NCBI GenBank assembly: GCA_963709665.1
Contig: CAVPWU010000003.1
Location: 62,001-126,000 of the forward strand
Source of the DNA: DASZIT01 sp963709665
GTDB lineage: Bacteria; Actinomycetota; Acidimicrobiia; Acidimicrobiales; RAAP-2
Length of the DNA stretch: 64,000 bases
Reading direction: 5' to 3'
A model generated the notes under the pieces. That model was not told the DNA's origin and did not search any database. It saw only the letters and a program-made list of their open reading frames with translations. Positions within the stretch are counted from its first letter, which is position 1, and every line of letters starts with the position of its first letter. Below are positions 25,914-33,815 of this stretch, one piece after another. Position numbers and translations under genes: made by a program.

Positions 25914-26017
25914 GGGACCTCCTTCATCGTTTGACGTCTGAAGGTGAACAGTGTCGGATTGCCATCGCCGGGAGCTCCCCATGAAGCCCAATGCCCCACG
26001 ACGGGTGGAGTGCCGAA

Positions 26018-26602
26018 TCAACGGGCACCCTCGATCTCGAAGTCCAGAAGTCGACCGATGGATGACCCGACGTCGCGCATCGGACCCGCCGACCGCGTGG
26101 CCCTGGCCAAGACGAACCCGCCTTCGACTGCCGCAATGAGAAGTGTCGCGAGCTGCTGAGCATGCTCACCACCGACTCCCGCTTGGCTCAGCTGCTCCTC
26201 GATGGCAACTTTCCACTGATCGAATGCCTTCGCCGCCGCGTTGAGCACCGCATCCGCATCGGGGGACTCGAGGACGGCGGGAGCGATAGGACAACCGAAC
26301 GCACCGCCTGTTCCCTCCAGTGCGGCGACACACACGTCGACGAAGGCATTGACCGCCTCGAGTGGCGAAGAGGAACGATCTCCGAGTGTCCGGATCATCT
26401 GTTCGACGTTGTCACCGCTGCTCTTCACCACGGCAACGGCCAGTTCCTCCTTGCCGCCAGGGAAGTGGTGGTAGATCGTTCCTCGCGTAGCCCCGGCCCG
26501 CTCCAGGACTTCCGTGAATCCGGTCGCCGTCACCCCATGGTGGCGGTAACTGACCTTGGCGGCATCGATCATGCGTTGACGGGTATCCGTTCGTTTGCCC
26601 AT
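26018..26602 (-). CDS. TetR-family transcriptional regulator (1 of 4)
   Basis: The 194-residue protein has an N-terminal helix-turn-helix (TEVLERAGATRGTIYHHFPGG) and a C-terminal ligand domain with a conserved GCPIAPAVLE segment. That combination is typical of the LmrA/YxaF-like group (GGAFGCPI). It follows the LLM gene by five bases, so it is in the operon it may control. The palindromes at 28128-28188 upstream of the first gene are candidate operators. Confidence 0.88.
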   Translation of the reverse strand: MGKRTDTRQRMIDAAKVSYRHHGVTATGFTEVLERAGATRGTIYHHFPGGKEELAVAVVKSSGDNVEQMIRTLGDRSSSPLEAVNAFVDVCVAALEGTGGAFGCPIAPAVLESPDADAVLNAAAKAFDQWKVAIEEQLSQAGVGGEHAQQLATLLIAAVEGGFVLARATRSAGPMRDVGSSIGRLLDFEIEGAR

Positions 26603-26607
26603 CTGCC

Positions 26608-27654
26608 TTACCGACCCTCTCGTAGCGCGGGGAACACTTCAGTCGTCAGGAGCCGCATCGACTCGACGGCGTGCTGGTGGGGCATGCCGAACCAGTTGGT
26701 GCGAAACCCGAAATCAGTCATGTGGAGATCGTCGATCCAGGGGGTGAGCATGGCGATGCAGTCGTCGGGCGTGCCGATGATGAAGCGCTCGTCCTCCAAC
26801 AGCTCGAAGGGGATGGCGAAGCTCTCGTCGCCCGGGAGTGCCTTGTCCTGGCCCCAGGCGGCGTAGGCGTCGTACTTGGCGCCGAGGAATGGTCGGGCGA
26901 TCTCGAGCGCTCGCTGTCGGGTCGGAGCACAGAAGATCTCCCGGGCCACCGACGTCCGAGACGAGGCGGGGAGTCCAGCCTGCTTACGGGTCGTCGAGAA
27001 GAGCTCGAGTTGGCGAGCCACGGTCGAGTAGGTGGCGTGGGGATTGATCATCCATCCGTCCGACTGCAGAGCCGCCCGGATGACCGCCTTGTCGGCGTTT
27101 GCAGCCATCAGGATGAGAGGCCGAGGCTCCTGGAGGGGCCGGGTCGAGATCGGGGTCCCCTCTACCTGACACCAAGGAAGATCAACCACCGGCTCGTCGC
27201 TCGTCCACAGCTCCTTGAGCGCCGCGAGGTTTCCCTCGAACCGCTCGACCATGCGCTTCCGATCGATCCCGAAGGCCAGGTACTCCTCATCCCGGTAGCC
27301 GAGGCCGGCCCCGAAGACGAGGCGCCCGCCGGACAGCACGTCGATGGATGCGAACTGCTCGGCCGTGGCCACTGGATTGTGGAGGGCCAGCAGGTTGATG
27401 GAGACGACCAGGGACATGTCACCCGTCCGGTCGACGAGGCGCCCCAGCATTGCTACCTGGTCGATCCCGTGCAGCCACGCACCAGTGAGGAAGTGCTGGG
27501 TTACCGCCACTCCGTCCCATCCGAACTCACGTGCCGCGTCGGCGATGCTCAGTTCGCCGTCGATCTGGACGGTCAGGTCGCCCCCGAGTCCGTGCTGGTT
27601 GGTGACCACTGCACAGAACCGCAGCGGATTGCCGGCACTCTCTGGAGCGCTCAC
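26608..27654 (-). CDS. LLM-class, probably F420-dependent oxidoreductase
   Basis: The 348-residue TIM-barrel protein of the luciferase-like superfamily starts at GTG 27654, overlapping the stop of the TrmO-like gene by four bases (GTGA). GWDGVAVTQHFLTG, DVLSGGRLVFGAGLGYRDEE and VERFEGNLAALKELW are typical of actinobacterial F420-dependent members. Members can oxidise alcohols or reduce activated double bonds. FMN use cannot be excluded, and no F420-biosynthesis gene lies in the window. Confidence 0.85.
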   Translation of the reverse strand: MSAPESAGNPLRFCAVVTNQHGLGGDLTVQIDGELSIADAAREFGWDGVAVTQHFLTGAWLHGIDQVAMLGRLVDRTGDMSLVVSINLLALHNPVATAEQFASIDVLSGGRLVFGAGLGYRDEEYLAFGIDRKRMVERFEGNLAALKELWTSDEPVVDLPWCQVEGTPISTRPLQEPRPLILMAANADKAVIRAALQSDGWMINPHATYSTVARQLELFSTTRKQAGLPASSRTSVAREIFCAPTRQRALEIARPFLGAKYDAYAAWGQDKALPGDESFAIPFELLEDERFIIGTPDDCIAMLTPWIDDLHMTDFGFRTNWFGMPHQHAVESMRLLTTEVFPALREGR

Positions 27655-28115
27655 CAGTAGCCCTTCATCAGTTCAGAGGCCCACTGCGGTTGGACGACCG
27701 GACCCCGCGGTGCGAACTCTCGCATGAACGGCTTGATGTCCAGAACGGGAGTGCCCACCACTGCGTCCAGGCCCCGAACCTCGAGCCAGCCCGGACCGAC
27801 GTCGACCAACTCGCATGTGGTGATTCCGATCCGGTTGGGACGGTCCTTCGCCCGCTGGGCCAGGATGCCGACGCTCGGCCAGTCCTGTCTTCCTCGGGGG
27901 TGCCGGTCACCCCGACAGATGGTGTCCTCGCCGACCCGGTCGAAGATGAACACGACCTCCACGTGGGAGAACGCCTCGAGACCTCGGGTGGCCGTCTTCT
28001 CCAGAACCTCGTCATGCAGTTCGATGTGCGCGCACACCGAGCCCCAGTTGTCGTCCACGACCTCCGTTCGGCCGCCGACGACGCGTCCGACCGCGGTCAT
28101 TGGTGCGAGCTGCAT
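27651..28115 (-). CDS. TrmO-like (YaeB) SAM-dependent methyltransferase
   Basis: ATG 28115 follows AAAGGAGAGG and gives 154 residues. The compact TrmO beta-barrel is suggested by GLEAFSHVEVVFIFDRV, HPRGRQDWPSVGILAQRAKDRPNRIG and RGLDAVVGTPVLDIKPF. Known members methylate N6 of t6A37 in certain tRNAs. Here it opens an operon with an LLM oxidoreductase and a TetR regulator, so another role is possible. The DNA just upstream has a promoter flanked by ACTAGT palindromes. Confidence 0.84.
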   Translation of the reverse strand: MQLAPMTAVGRVVGGRTEVVDDNWGSVCAHIELHDEVLEKTATRGLEAFSHVEVVFIFDRVGEDTICRGDRHPRGRQDWPSVGILAQRAKDRPNRIGITTCELVDVGPGWLEVRGLDAVVGTPVLDIKPFMREFAPRGPVVQPQWASELMKGYW

Positions 28116-28127
28116 CCGCCTCTCCTT

Positions 28128-28188
28128 TACTAGTACAAGCATCCTATCATCTAGGCAGGAGAATACAAGGATGAATGTACTAGTACAT
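28128..28188 (-). promoter_or_regulatory. Promoter of the trmO-LLM-tetR operon with two ACTAGT palindromes
   Basis: Minus-strand TTGTAT (28168-28163) and TAGGAT (28146-28141) are 16 bp apart. A perfect 14-bp palindrome, ATGTACTAGTACAT (28175-28188), lies upstream of the -35. A second core, TACTAGTA (28128-28135), lies between the -10 and the ribosome site. Their centres are 50 bp apart. The arrangement fits repression or looping by the operon's own TetR protein. Confidence 0.6.
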
Positions 28189-28417
28189 GAATGGACGGTT
28201 CAGGGGAGCGGGTGCGCTCGGGATCGGCAGGGGTCCGAACGTAGTCCCATCACTTCCGTCGCCGACCTTGCGATCGGTCGCGAAGCGCCCGAGTTCGGCC
28301 CCTACTGAGAACTTCGCTGCGCATCACCCCAGGTCAGCGGCCCAGGAGGGGAGCAGCCGAGGCGCCCGGTCGACGCAGTGACGCTCTCCAACTCGATCAG
28401 CCGAGGGCTACGACGGA
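28189..28417. other. Gap between divergently arranged units, contains half repeat C
   Basis: No gene is supported here. The only recognisable signal is the half-element at 28226-28260, which matches the left part of the 30.6 kb repeat. Confidence 0.45.
28226..28260 (+). repeat. Half copy (C) of the 30.6 kb repeat
   Basis: GGCAGGGGTCCGAACGTAG and the following CCCATCACTTCC match 30615-30647 at about 27 of 33 positions. The right half of the unit is missing here. Confidence 0.5.
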
Positions 28418-29059
28418 CTAGCCGGAGAGTCGACTCCTGACCGCCGAACGGGCACGGGCGACGACGGCTTGATCGTTGTGGAGGACGCTTACGATGTTGG
28501 TCCCCGCAAGAATGACACCAAGTTCGAATGCGATCTGCCCGGGGTCGGTGCCTGGGGGAAGTTCGCCCTTCTCCACGGCCACGCTGGCCTCACGTCCGAG
28601 CAGGTCTCGCCACTGCTGTTGGATACGGGCGACTTCATCATGGACCCGTCCCGGGCGCGCCCCGACCTCGGCGGATGCAGCGACGAAGAAGCAGCCGCCG
28701 GGGAAGATGCGCCGCTCTACGTACAAGAGGAAACCGTCACATAGGGCTTGCAGGCGCTCGCGCCCCGGTTCCGTCGCGCCCACCGCCGGTGCGACCACCT
28801 CGGTGATGAAGCTCTCGCGAGCTGCGTCGATGGTCGCGAGCTGGAGTTCCTCCTTGGAGCCGAACAGTGCGTAGACACTGCTCTTCGCGATCCCGGTGGC
28901 GTCAGCGAGTCGGCCGATCGACAGCCCGTCGATGCCCTCGATCGTGGCCAGCTGTGCCGCCTCCTTCGCGATGCGGGCACGAGAACGCTCACCGGGGGCC
29001 CGGGTCTGCTTCTTCGGTGTCTCCTCCTCCGGCATCAGCTCGTCTTCCCTCCATCGCAT
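28418..29059 (-). CDS. TetR-family transcriptional regulator (2 of 4)
   Basis: From ATG 29059 the protein has 213 residues; ATG 29035 and 29074 are alternatives. The helix-turn-helix is RLADATGIAKSSVYALFGSK, and the C-terminal domain with FPGGCFFVAASAEVGARPGR matches the TetR_C_16-like subgroup. It is divergent from a methyltransferase gene across a 77-base interval that contains a long inverted repeat, its likely operator. Confidence 0.88.
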   Translation of the reverse strand: MRWREDELMPEEETPKKQTRAPGERSRARIAKEAAQLATIEGIDGLSIGRLADATGIAKSSVYALFGSKEELQLATIDAARESFITEVVAPAVGATEPGRERLQALCDGFLLYVERRIFPGGCFFVAASAEVGARPGRVHDEVARIQQQWRDLLGREASVAVEKGELPPGTDPGQIAFELGVILAGTNIVSVLHNDQAVVARARSAVRSRLSG

Positions 29060-29073
29060 GACTGACCCTTGCA

Positions 29074-29122
29074 TCTTAGACGCACGATCGTTTATCGTTA
29101 TTGTACGATCGTTCGTCTAAGA
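29074..29122. promoter_or_regulatory. TetR-type operator: 17-bp inverted repeat between divergent genes
   Basis: Arms 29074-29090 and 29106-29122 are inverted copies matching at 16 of 17 positions, with a 15-bp spacer. Each arm contains the palindrome ACGATCGT, with centres 21 bp apart, which is two helical turns. Minus-strand TACAAT (29105-29100) could be the -10 of the tetR gene. Binding would silence both divergent genes. Confidence 0.72.
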
Positions 29123-29136
29123 AGGGGTCGGAGCCA

Positions 29137-29925
29137 GTGTCTACCGTGGACTGGGAAGAAGCAGGGCGGGGATGGGGAGCGCGTGCTGTTGAGTGGGCGT
29201 ACCTGTTCGAGCCCTATGCACGCCCGGCGAACGAGTTGCTCTTCGACCGGCTAGCCGTCGGAGACGGTGCCCGCCTCCTCGACATCGCCTGTGGGTCCGG
29301 ATTCGCTGCTCATCTTGCCGCCGAGCGGCAGGCCGACGTCTCCGGACTGGATGCAGCCGATGCCCTCGTGAGGATCGCACGAACGAGAACGCCGAGCGGG
29401 GACTTCCGCGTTGGGGACATGTTCGAACTTCCGTTCGCAGCTGACAGCTTCGATGTCGCAACGAGTTTCAACGGCATCTGGAAGGGATGCGAAGGTGCGT
29501 TGAAGGAGGCTCAGCGGGTGCTCGTGCCCAGCGGTCGACTGGGACTCACCTTCTGGGGGCGCTACGAACACCTCGGCCTCATGCCGTACTTCCTCAAGGT
29601 CATCGAAATGTCTCCACCTGAACACGGGGCAGCCAATGTGGAACACGGGGACACCGGCCGCGGTGGCGTCATGGAGGACATGTTGGCAGTTGCGGGTTTC
29701 ACGTTGGTAGAGCGCGGAGTCGTGGACGTCGTCAATGAGTGGCCTGACACTGACACGGCCGTTCGTGCATTGGCGGCGGCGGGACCTTCCGTCCCTGCGA
29801 TCGAGGCAGTCGGCTACGAGGAATTCTGCGAAGCGTTGCACGAGGTCATCTCGCCATTGTGCGATCGGGACGTCGGCGTCCGGGTCACCTCCGAGTTCGG
29901 ATGGATCGTCGCAAGTGCTGCCTGA
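29137..29925 (+). CDS. Class I SAM-dependent methyltransferase
   Basis: GTG 29137 with GGAG four bases upstream gives 262 residues. SAM motif I is LLDIACGSGFAAHLAA, followed by GLDAADALVRIA and the motif IV region FAADSFDVATSFNGIW. The substrate is unknown. It is divergent from a TetR regulator whose inverted-repeat operator covers its promoter, so it is probably induced when that repressor binds its ligand. Confidence 0.84.
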   Translation: MSTVDWEEAGRGWGARAVEWAYLFEPYARPANELLFDRLAVGDGARLLDIACGSGFAAHLAAERQADVSGLDAADALVRIARTRTPSGDFRVGDMFELPFAADSFDVATSFNGIWKGCEGALKEAQRVLVPSGRLGLTFWGRYEHLGLMPYFLKVIEMSPPEHGAANVEHGDTGRGGVMEDMLAVAGFTLVERGVVDVVNEWPDTDTAVRALAAAGPSVPAIEAVGYEEFCEALHEVISPLCDRDVGVRVTSEFGWIVASAA

Positions 29926-30107
29926 TCCCGTGCTAGTCCTGCAACGAACGATGGCGTCGCCGTCCCTCCAGGTCGGGCTTGCCTCTCCCGCCACAGAGCT
30001 TTGGCGAGGCGTCTGCGCCGACGGGCGGCCCGGCAAGAAACGACTCCGTCTCCGCGGTCGTTTCACCACAGTCCGAGAGTCATCGTCGACAGGATCGGAG
30101 TGACACC

Positions 30108-30560
30108 ATGACGCAGTTGAGTATCCAGGAAACCCTGTATCCCGATCTCACGTGCTTCGGGTGCGGACATGCCAACCCTGACGGCTTTCACCTGCGTAGC
30201 TATCGAGAGAACGAGGTCACCGTCGCCACATTCACTCCTCGCCCCGAACACGACAATGGGTTCGGCTTCCTCAATGGGGGGATCATCTCGACGGCGCTCG
30301 ATTGCCACACGGCGGCTGTCGTGATGTGGGAAGCCGATCGCCATGGTTGGGCGGCCGACGACGGAGCACCAGTTCCCTTCATCACCGCTGGCTTCGACGT
30401 GCGATTCCTGCGGCCCACTCCGCTGGGACCGGCGGTGTCGCTACAGGCCGAATCCGTGGAGGTCTCGGAGTTGGCCATCGTTGTGAGTGCCGAGCTTGTC
30501 TACGAGGACAAGGTCCGGGCAACGATGCTGGCGAATTGGCTGCGGTTCCATCCCCGGTAG
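30108..30560 (+). CDS. PaaI-like hotdog-fold thioesterase
   Basis: ATG 30108 with GGAG eight bases upstream gives 150 residues. CFGCGHANPDGFHL and FLNGGIISTALDCHTAAV are the hallmarks of the PaaI/4HBT hotdog group, where the loop after NGG and the Asp are catalytic. Such enzymes hydrolyse acyl-CoA thioesters. The CxxC near the N-terminus is frequent in this subgroup. It follows the methyltransferase in the same direction. Confidence 0.86.
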   Translation: MTQLSIQETLYPDLTCFGCGHANPDGFHLRSYRENEVTVATFTPRPEHDNGFGFLNGGIISTALDCHTAAVVMWEADRHGWAADDGAPVPFITAGFDVRFLRPTPLGPAVSLQAESVEVSELAIVVSAELVYEDKVRATMLANWLRFHPR

Positions 30561-30617
30561 GCCGGCCGATTCGACCGAGTCACCGCCGCGATCGTGCGAC
30601 GCGAGTCGGCCTTTGGC

Positions 30618-30743
30618 AGGGGTTCGAACATAGTCGCATCACCTCCACTCGACGTTGTCGGATCAGCAACGTTTTCTCAAGTGGATGGGTGTTGTTGGCG
30701 CCCGCTCGCCACCCGAGGCAACCTGCGAAGTTCGAACCCCCCT
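30618..30743 (+). repeat. tRNA-Ala-like repeat unit, copy B, with terminal inverted repeats
   Basis: The unit begins AGGGGTTCGAAC (30618-30629) and ends GTTCGAACCCCCCT (30730-30743), giving 11-12 bp terminal inverted repeats. Inside, CACCTCCAC is followed by GTTGTCGGA-(3)-GCAACGTTT, GATGGG, CTCGCCA and CGAGGCAA. This matches, in order, the end of tRNA-Ala and its flank at 24949-25063. It encodes no protein. Confidence 0.6.
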
Positions 30744-30807
30744 CCGAGTTGGGCGAACGTCCTATTCGGGTCACGCGCTTGGTGGGCCGGTTCAGGCCTT
30801 CGTCGAT

Positions 30808-31443
30808 TCAACCGGCTCCGTAGGCGTCGATGAACGCAGCCGCGGCCTTCCGGGCCACTGGGATGAGATCGTGTGTCGACGCGTAGTCGTCATCGCCGGT
30901 GAACATGGCCTTGTTGACCGGGATCCAGAACAACATGCCGACGAAATGCTCCGCGGCTGCACCCGCGTCGTCAACTACGAGAACGCGCCGATCCGCCAAG
31001 GCTTGGAAGCTGCTGGCAAGTGCCGCGAGAACTCGTTCGAACCCCTTCTCGTACCAGGCTGTCGAGATCTCGGGGAAGCGATCCGCTGACGAGATCACCA
31101 AACGACGGAGTCGCAGGACTCGAGGCTGCATCAGCGCCCCGAGAAACGTCTCCGCCAGGTGCTCCAAGTCCCTGGAGAACTCCACCGTTGCCGGCAACTT
31201 CTCAGCGATGACACCAATGAGCGCGCTCATGTCGTCGGTCGTCGACAGCACGATGTCGGCGAACAGATGCTGTTTGTCGGTGAAGTGCTTGTAGACGGTC
31301 TGTTTGGAGACCCCGGCTTTTGCCGCGATCTCTTCCATCGTCGTGCCTTCGTACCCCTTGGCGAGGAACGTGTCGATGGCCGCTTCGCGGATCTCGCGGC
31401 GACGCCTGTCCGAACTGCGCTCTGCCGGTTCCGGAACGCTCAC
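30808..31443 (-). CDS. TetR-family transcriptional regulator (3 of 4)
   Basis: GTG 31443 is preceded by GGGGTGG and gives 211 residues. The helix-turn-helix reads MEEIAAKAGVSKQTVYKHFTDK, as in AcrR-like repressors, and a TetR_C domain follows with ADRFPEISTAWYEKGFERV. It is divergent from a PhnB/VOC gene across a 95-base interval with two direct-repeat operators. Confidence 0.9.
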   Translation of the reverse strand: MSVPEPAERSSDRRRREIREAAIDTFLAKGYEGTTMEEIAAKAGVSKQTVYKHFTDKQHLFADIVLSTTDDMSALIGVIAEKLPATVEFSRDLEHLAETFLGALMQPRVLRLRRLVISSADRFPEISTAWYEKGFERVLAALASSFQALADRRVLVVDDAGAAAEHFVGMLFWIPVNKAMFTGDDDYASTHDLIPVARKAAAAFIDAYGAG

Positions 31444-31460
31444 AGGTGCCACCCCATTCA

Positions 31461-31509
31461 GAGTACTAGACGGATCAGTTCCAGGTGGAGTACTATACGG
31501 TCTAGTTCC
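31461..31509. promoter_or_regulatory. Paired TetR operators between tetR and the VOC gene
   Basis: Two 22-bp direct repeats (31461-31482 and 31488-31509) match at 18 of 22 positions, 27 bp apart. The cores ACTAGACGGATCAGT and ACTATACGGTCTAGT are imperfect palindromes with ACT/AGT ends. They cover the promoters of both divergent genes. Confidence 0.62.
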
Positions 31510-31538
31510 GATCAGACACGACTCAGGAGGTCGACCCC

Positions 31539-31937
31539 ATGAAGCTCGAGGCATACCTGTTCTTTCCGGGCAACACCGAGGAAGCCGTCGGCTTCTACCA
31601 GTCCATCCTCGGTGGGGAGCTGGTGATCACCCGGCGCGGCGATGTGGACCCGACCGCATCCGAGAGTGAGAAGCACCTCGTGATCAACGCATCGCTGGAC
31701 ACCGGGTCGTTCATGCTGCGAGCCAGTGATCGCTCCGATGCATCCCATGAGGTCCAGACCAGGATCGAGCTGACCATCTCCGGAAGCGACGAGGCGGATC
31801 TGCGCAGGATCTTCGATGGTCTGAGTGAGGGTGGGGACGTCAAGCAACCTCTGGAGAAGATGTTCTGGGGTGACATCTTCGGAGGCCTCATCGACAAGTA
31901 CGGCATCGGCTGGCAGGTGAACATCTCTGAAAGCTGA
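31539..31937 (+). CDS. PhnB-type VOC superfamily protein
   Basis: The 132-residue product follows an AGGAGG ribosome site. LEAYLFFPGNTEEAVGFYQS at the start and FWGDIFGGLIDKYGIGWQVN near the end are typical of PhnB/3-demethylubiquinone methyltransferase-like proteins in the VOC fold. Members often lack a proven reaction; some bind or modify small toxic molecules. The divergent TetR gene is the likely regulator. Confidence 0.86.
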   Translation: MKLEAYLFFPGNTEEAVGFYQSILGGELVITRRGDVDPTASESEKHLVINASLDTGSFMLRASDRSDASHEVQTRIELTISGSDEADLRRIFDGLSEGGDVKQPLEKMFWGDIFGGLIDKYGIGWQVNISES

Positions 31938-32066
31938 CGGGGTCCAGCATCATCGATGACCGAGGAACACAACGGTCTTCCCGAAGGCAACCGGACGATC
32001 GGCCTCCGGGCGGGACTCACGATGACCGGCGATGTTGGTCCCCGGGGATCGGCCCCGGCTCCCCGC

Positions 32067-32645
32067 TCAGCCCAGTGACGTCGCCGCGCCTCGCAGCTCG
32101 TTCAGGGCCGACAGGGTGAAGTGGGCGAGGTCGTCATCGGCCTGCCGGTCGGCGTCACACCACTCGGCGAAGCCCTGCTTGAACGCCAGGACTCCCATCT
32201 CGCTGGCGAGATGGGCGGTCGGGCCCGGAACCCCGCGCTCGACGAGGGCGGCGGTCATCGCCGCGGCCAGGCCCACCCGCTTGAGCGCATCCCGCTCCTG
32301 GAGTTCGGTGTTGGCGGCCACGGCCGCCTTCATGCGGGGGCCGAGGTCCCGGTTCATGGGACCCATGGCGCTCGAGACGCACACCAGGCCGCTGGCCACC
32401 GCCTCGAGCGGGCTCACTCCCTCCGGCGCGTCGGCGATGCCCCTGGCCAGCAGCTCGCTGAGCGTCGCCTGACCCGCCACCAGGATCTCGCGCTTGTCCG
32501 GAAAGTAACGAAAGAAGGTGCTCTTGGTCACGCCGGCCCTGGCGGCGATCTCCGTCACCGTCGTGGCGTCGTAGCCCTGCTCGGTGAAGAGGTCGACGGC
32601 AGCGAAGACGAGACGCTCCCGCGCGCCTGGTTGCCACCGAGCCAT
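32067..32645 (-). CDS. TetR-family transcriptional regulator (4 of 4)
   Basis: ATG 32645 gives 192 residues. The helix-turn-helix is VTEIAARAGVTKSTFFRYFPDK, and the C-terminal domain contains GPRMKAAVAANTELQERDALK, common in actinobacterial TetR proteins. A longer upstream frame overlaps the divergent epimerase and is not used. A palindrome pair lies between the two genes. Confidence 0.88.
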   Translation of the reverse strand: MARWQPGARERLVFAAVDLFTEQGYDATTVTEIAARAGVTKSTFFRYFPDKREILVAGQATLSELLARGIADAPEGVSPLEAVASGLVCVSSAMGPMNRDLGPRMKAAVAANTELQERDALKRVGLAAAMTAALVERGVPGPTAHLASEMGVLAFKQGFAEWCDADRQADDDLAHFTLSALNELRGAATSLG

Positions 32646-32660
32646 GGGTGCATTGTAGCG

Positions 32661-32710
32661 ATGGGACAGGAGTCCCATTACTTGGTATGGTGATAGGACA
32701 AGAGTCCCAT
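32661..32710. promoter_or_regulatory. Two TetR operators between tetR and the epimerase gene
   Basis: ATGGGACAGGAGTCCCAT (32661-32678) has perfect 7-bp arms around four bases. A second copy, 32693-32710, has one arm mismatch (ATAGGAC). The centres are 32 bp apart. The second lies 20 bases before the epimerase start and the first lies 16 bases before the tetR start. Confidence 0.7.
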
Positions 32711-32729
32711 CAGAACCAGGGAGCGATCC

Positions 32730-33612
32730 ATGAACGTCTTCATCACGGGTGGCACGGGCCTCATCGGGTCCGCCGTCGTCGCCGAACTCCTCGACCACGG
32801 CCACAGCGTGCTCGGGCTCGCTCGCTCCGAGAGCTCCGCCCAGGCGCTGGCGGCAACCGGCGCCGTCCCCCATCGGGGCGATCTCGGAGACCTGGAGGCT
32901 CTGCGCACCGGTGCGGCACAAGCCGACGGTGTCATCCACCTCGCCTTCGGAGCCGACTTCTCGAGTGCTGAAGCACTGGCCAACGTGGTCGCCCGGGAGA
33001 ACGCCGCCCTGGCCGCCATGGGGGAGGCCCTGGTCCGGAGTGACCGTCCCTTCGTCACGTGCTCGGGAACGCCGCCGGTGCCGGGTCGCCTCTCCACCGA
33101 GGAGGACCCGCTCCCGCTCGAGGGGCCGGTGGGCGGTCGGGGTCGATCCGTCAACGAGGTCCTCGCGTTGGCCGCACGAGGCGTACGCGCCGAGCGCGGT
33201 GCGTCTGCCACGGACCGTCCACAACCACGGTACGGGGGGCTTCGCGGGCATGTTGACGCGGATCGCCCGCCAGACGGGCGTCTCGGGTTACGCCGGCGAC
33301 GGCACGCAGCGCTGGCCCGCCGTGCACGCCCTCGACGCCGCCACGCTCTTCCGCCTGGCTCTCGAGGAAGCTCCGGCCGGCACCGCGTGGCACGCCGTGG
33401 GCGACGAGGGGGATGCGGTCCTCGACATCGCCACCGTCATCGGCCGGCGCCTCGAGCTCCCGGTCGAGTCGGTGCCAGCGGAGACCTACGGTCCGCTCGG
33501 GCCGATCTTCGCCACCGACCAGCCCTCGTCGAGTGCCTACACACGAGAGGCGCTGGGTTGGCAGCCGTCGCACCCGAGCCTGCTCGAGGACCTCGAGAAT
33601 CTCCGGCCCTGA
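32730..33612 (+). pseudogene. NAD-dependent epimerase/dehydratase, interrupted by a +1 frameshift
   Basis: The first half starts with VFITGGTGLIGSAVVAELLD, the extended-SDR nucleotide motif. It reads well to LALAARGVRA at 33191. One base later the next frame continues with SAVRLPRTVHNHGTGGF and runs to DLENLRP and the stop at 33612. Removing one base near 33192 restores a continuous protein of about 293 residues, normal for this family. Uninterrupted, it would be an NAD(P)-dependent reductase controlled by the divergent TetR. Sequencing error and a true mutation are both possible. Confidence 0.8.
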
Positions 33613-33815
33613 CGCCCGCCGGTCGCCTCGGTTGCCGAGGCCGGACCCCTCCACGGGGCCCGGCCGACGGTTCCGCAGAAACGCCACGGAGTGTCCACCC
33701 CCCGTGACAGAACGCGATCAAAGGGGACCAGAACAGGTAAACGGATTACCATCGAGCCAGGCGCTTCGGGACGACTTGCGAGACGAATCTGAGGCCGGCG
33801 AAGGGCGGGATCACC

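Noticed and set aside
30618..30743. Integron attC site or CRISPR unit
   Set aside because: There are no regularly spaced repeats, no cas genes, no integron integrase and no RYYYAAC/GTTRRRY core pair at the ends.
32042..32058. CCGGGG-(5)-CCCCGG hairpin between the VOC gene and tetR as a terminator
   Set aside because: A six-pair stem of this kind is expected by chance in such GC-rich DNA.
28418..33251. TetR genes as parts of a phage repressor region
   Set aside because: No integrase, structural phage gene or excisionase accompanies them; they are ordinary metabolite-type TetR proteins.
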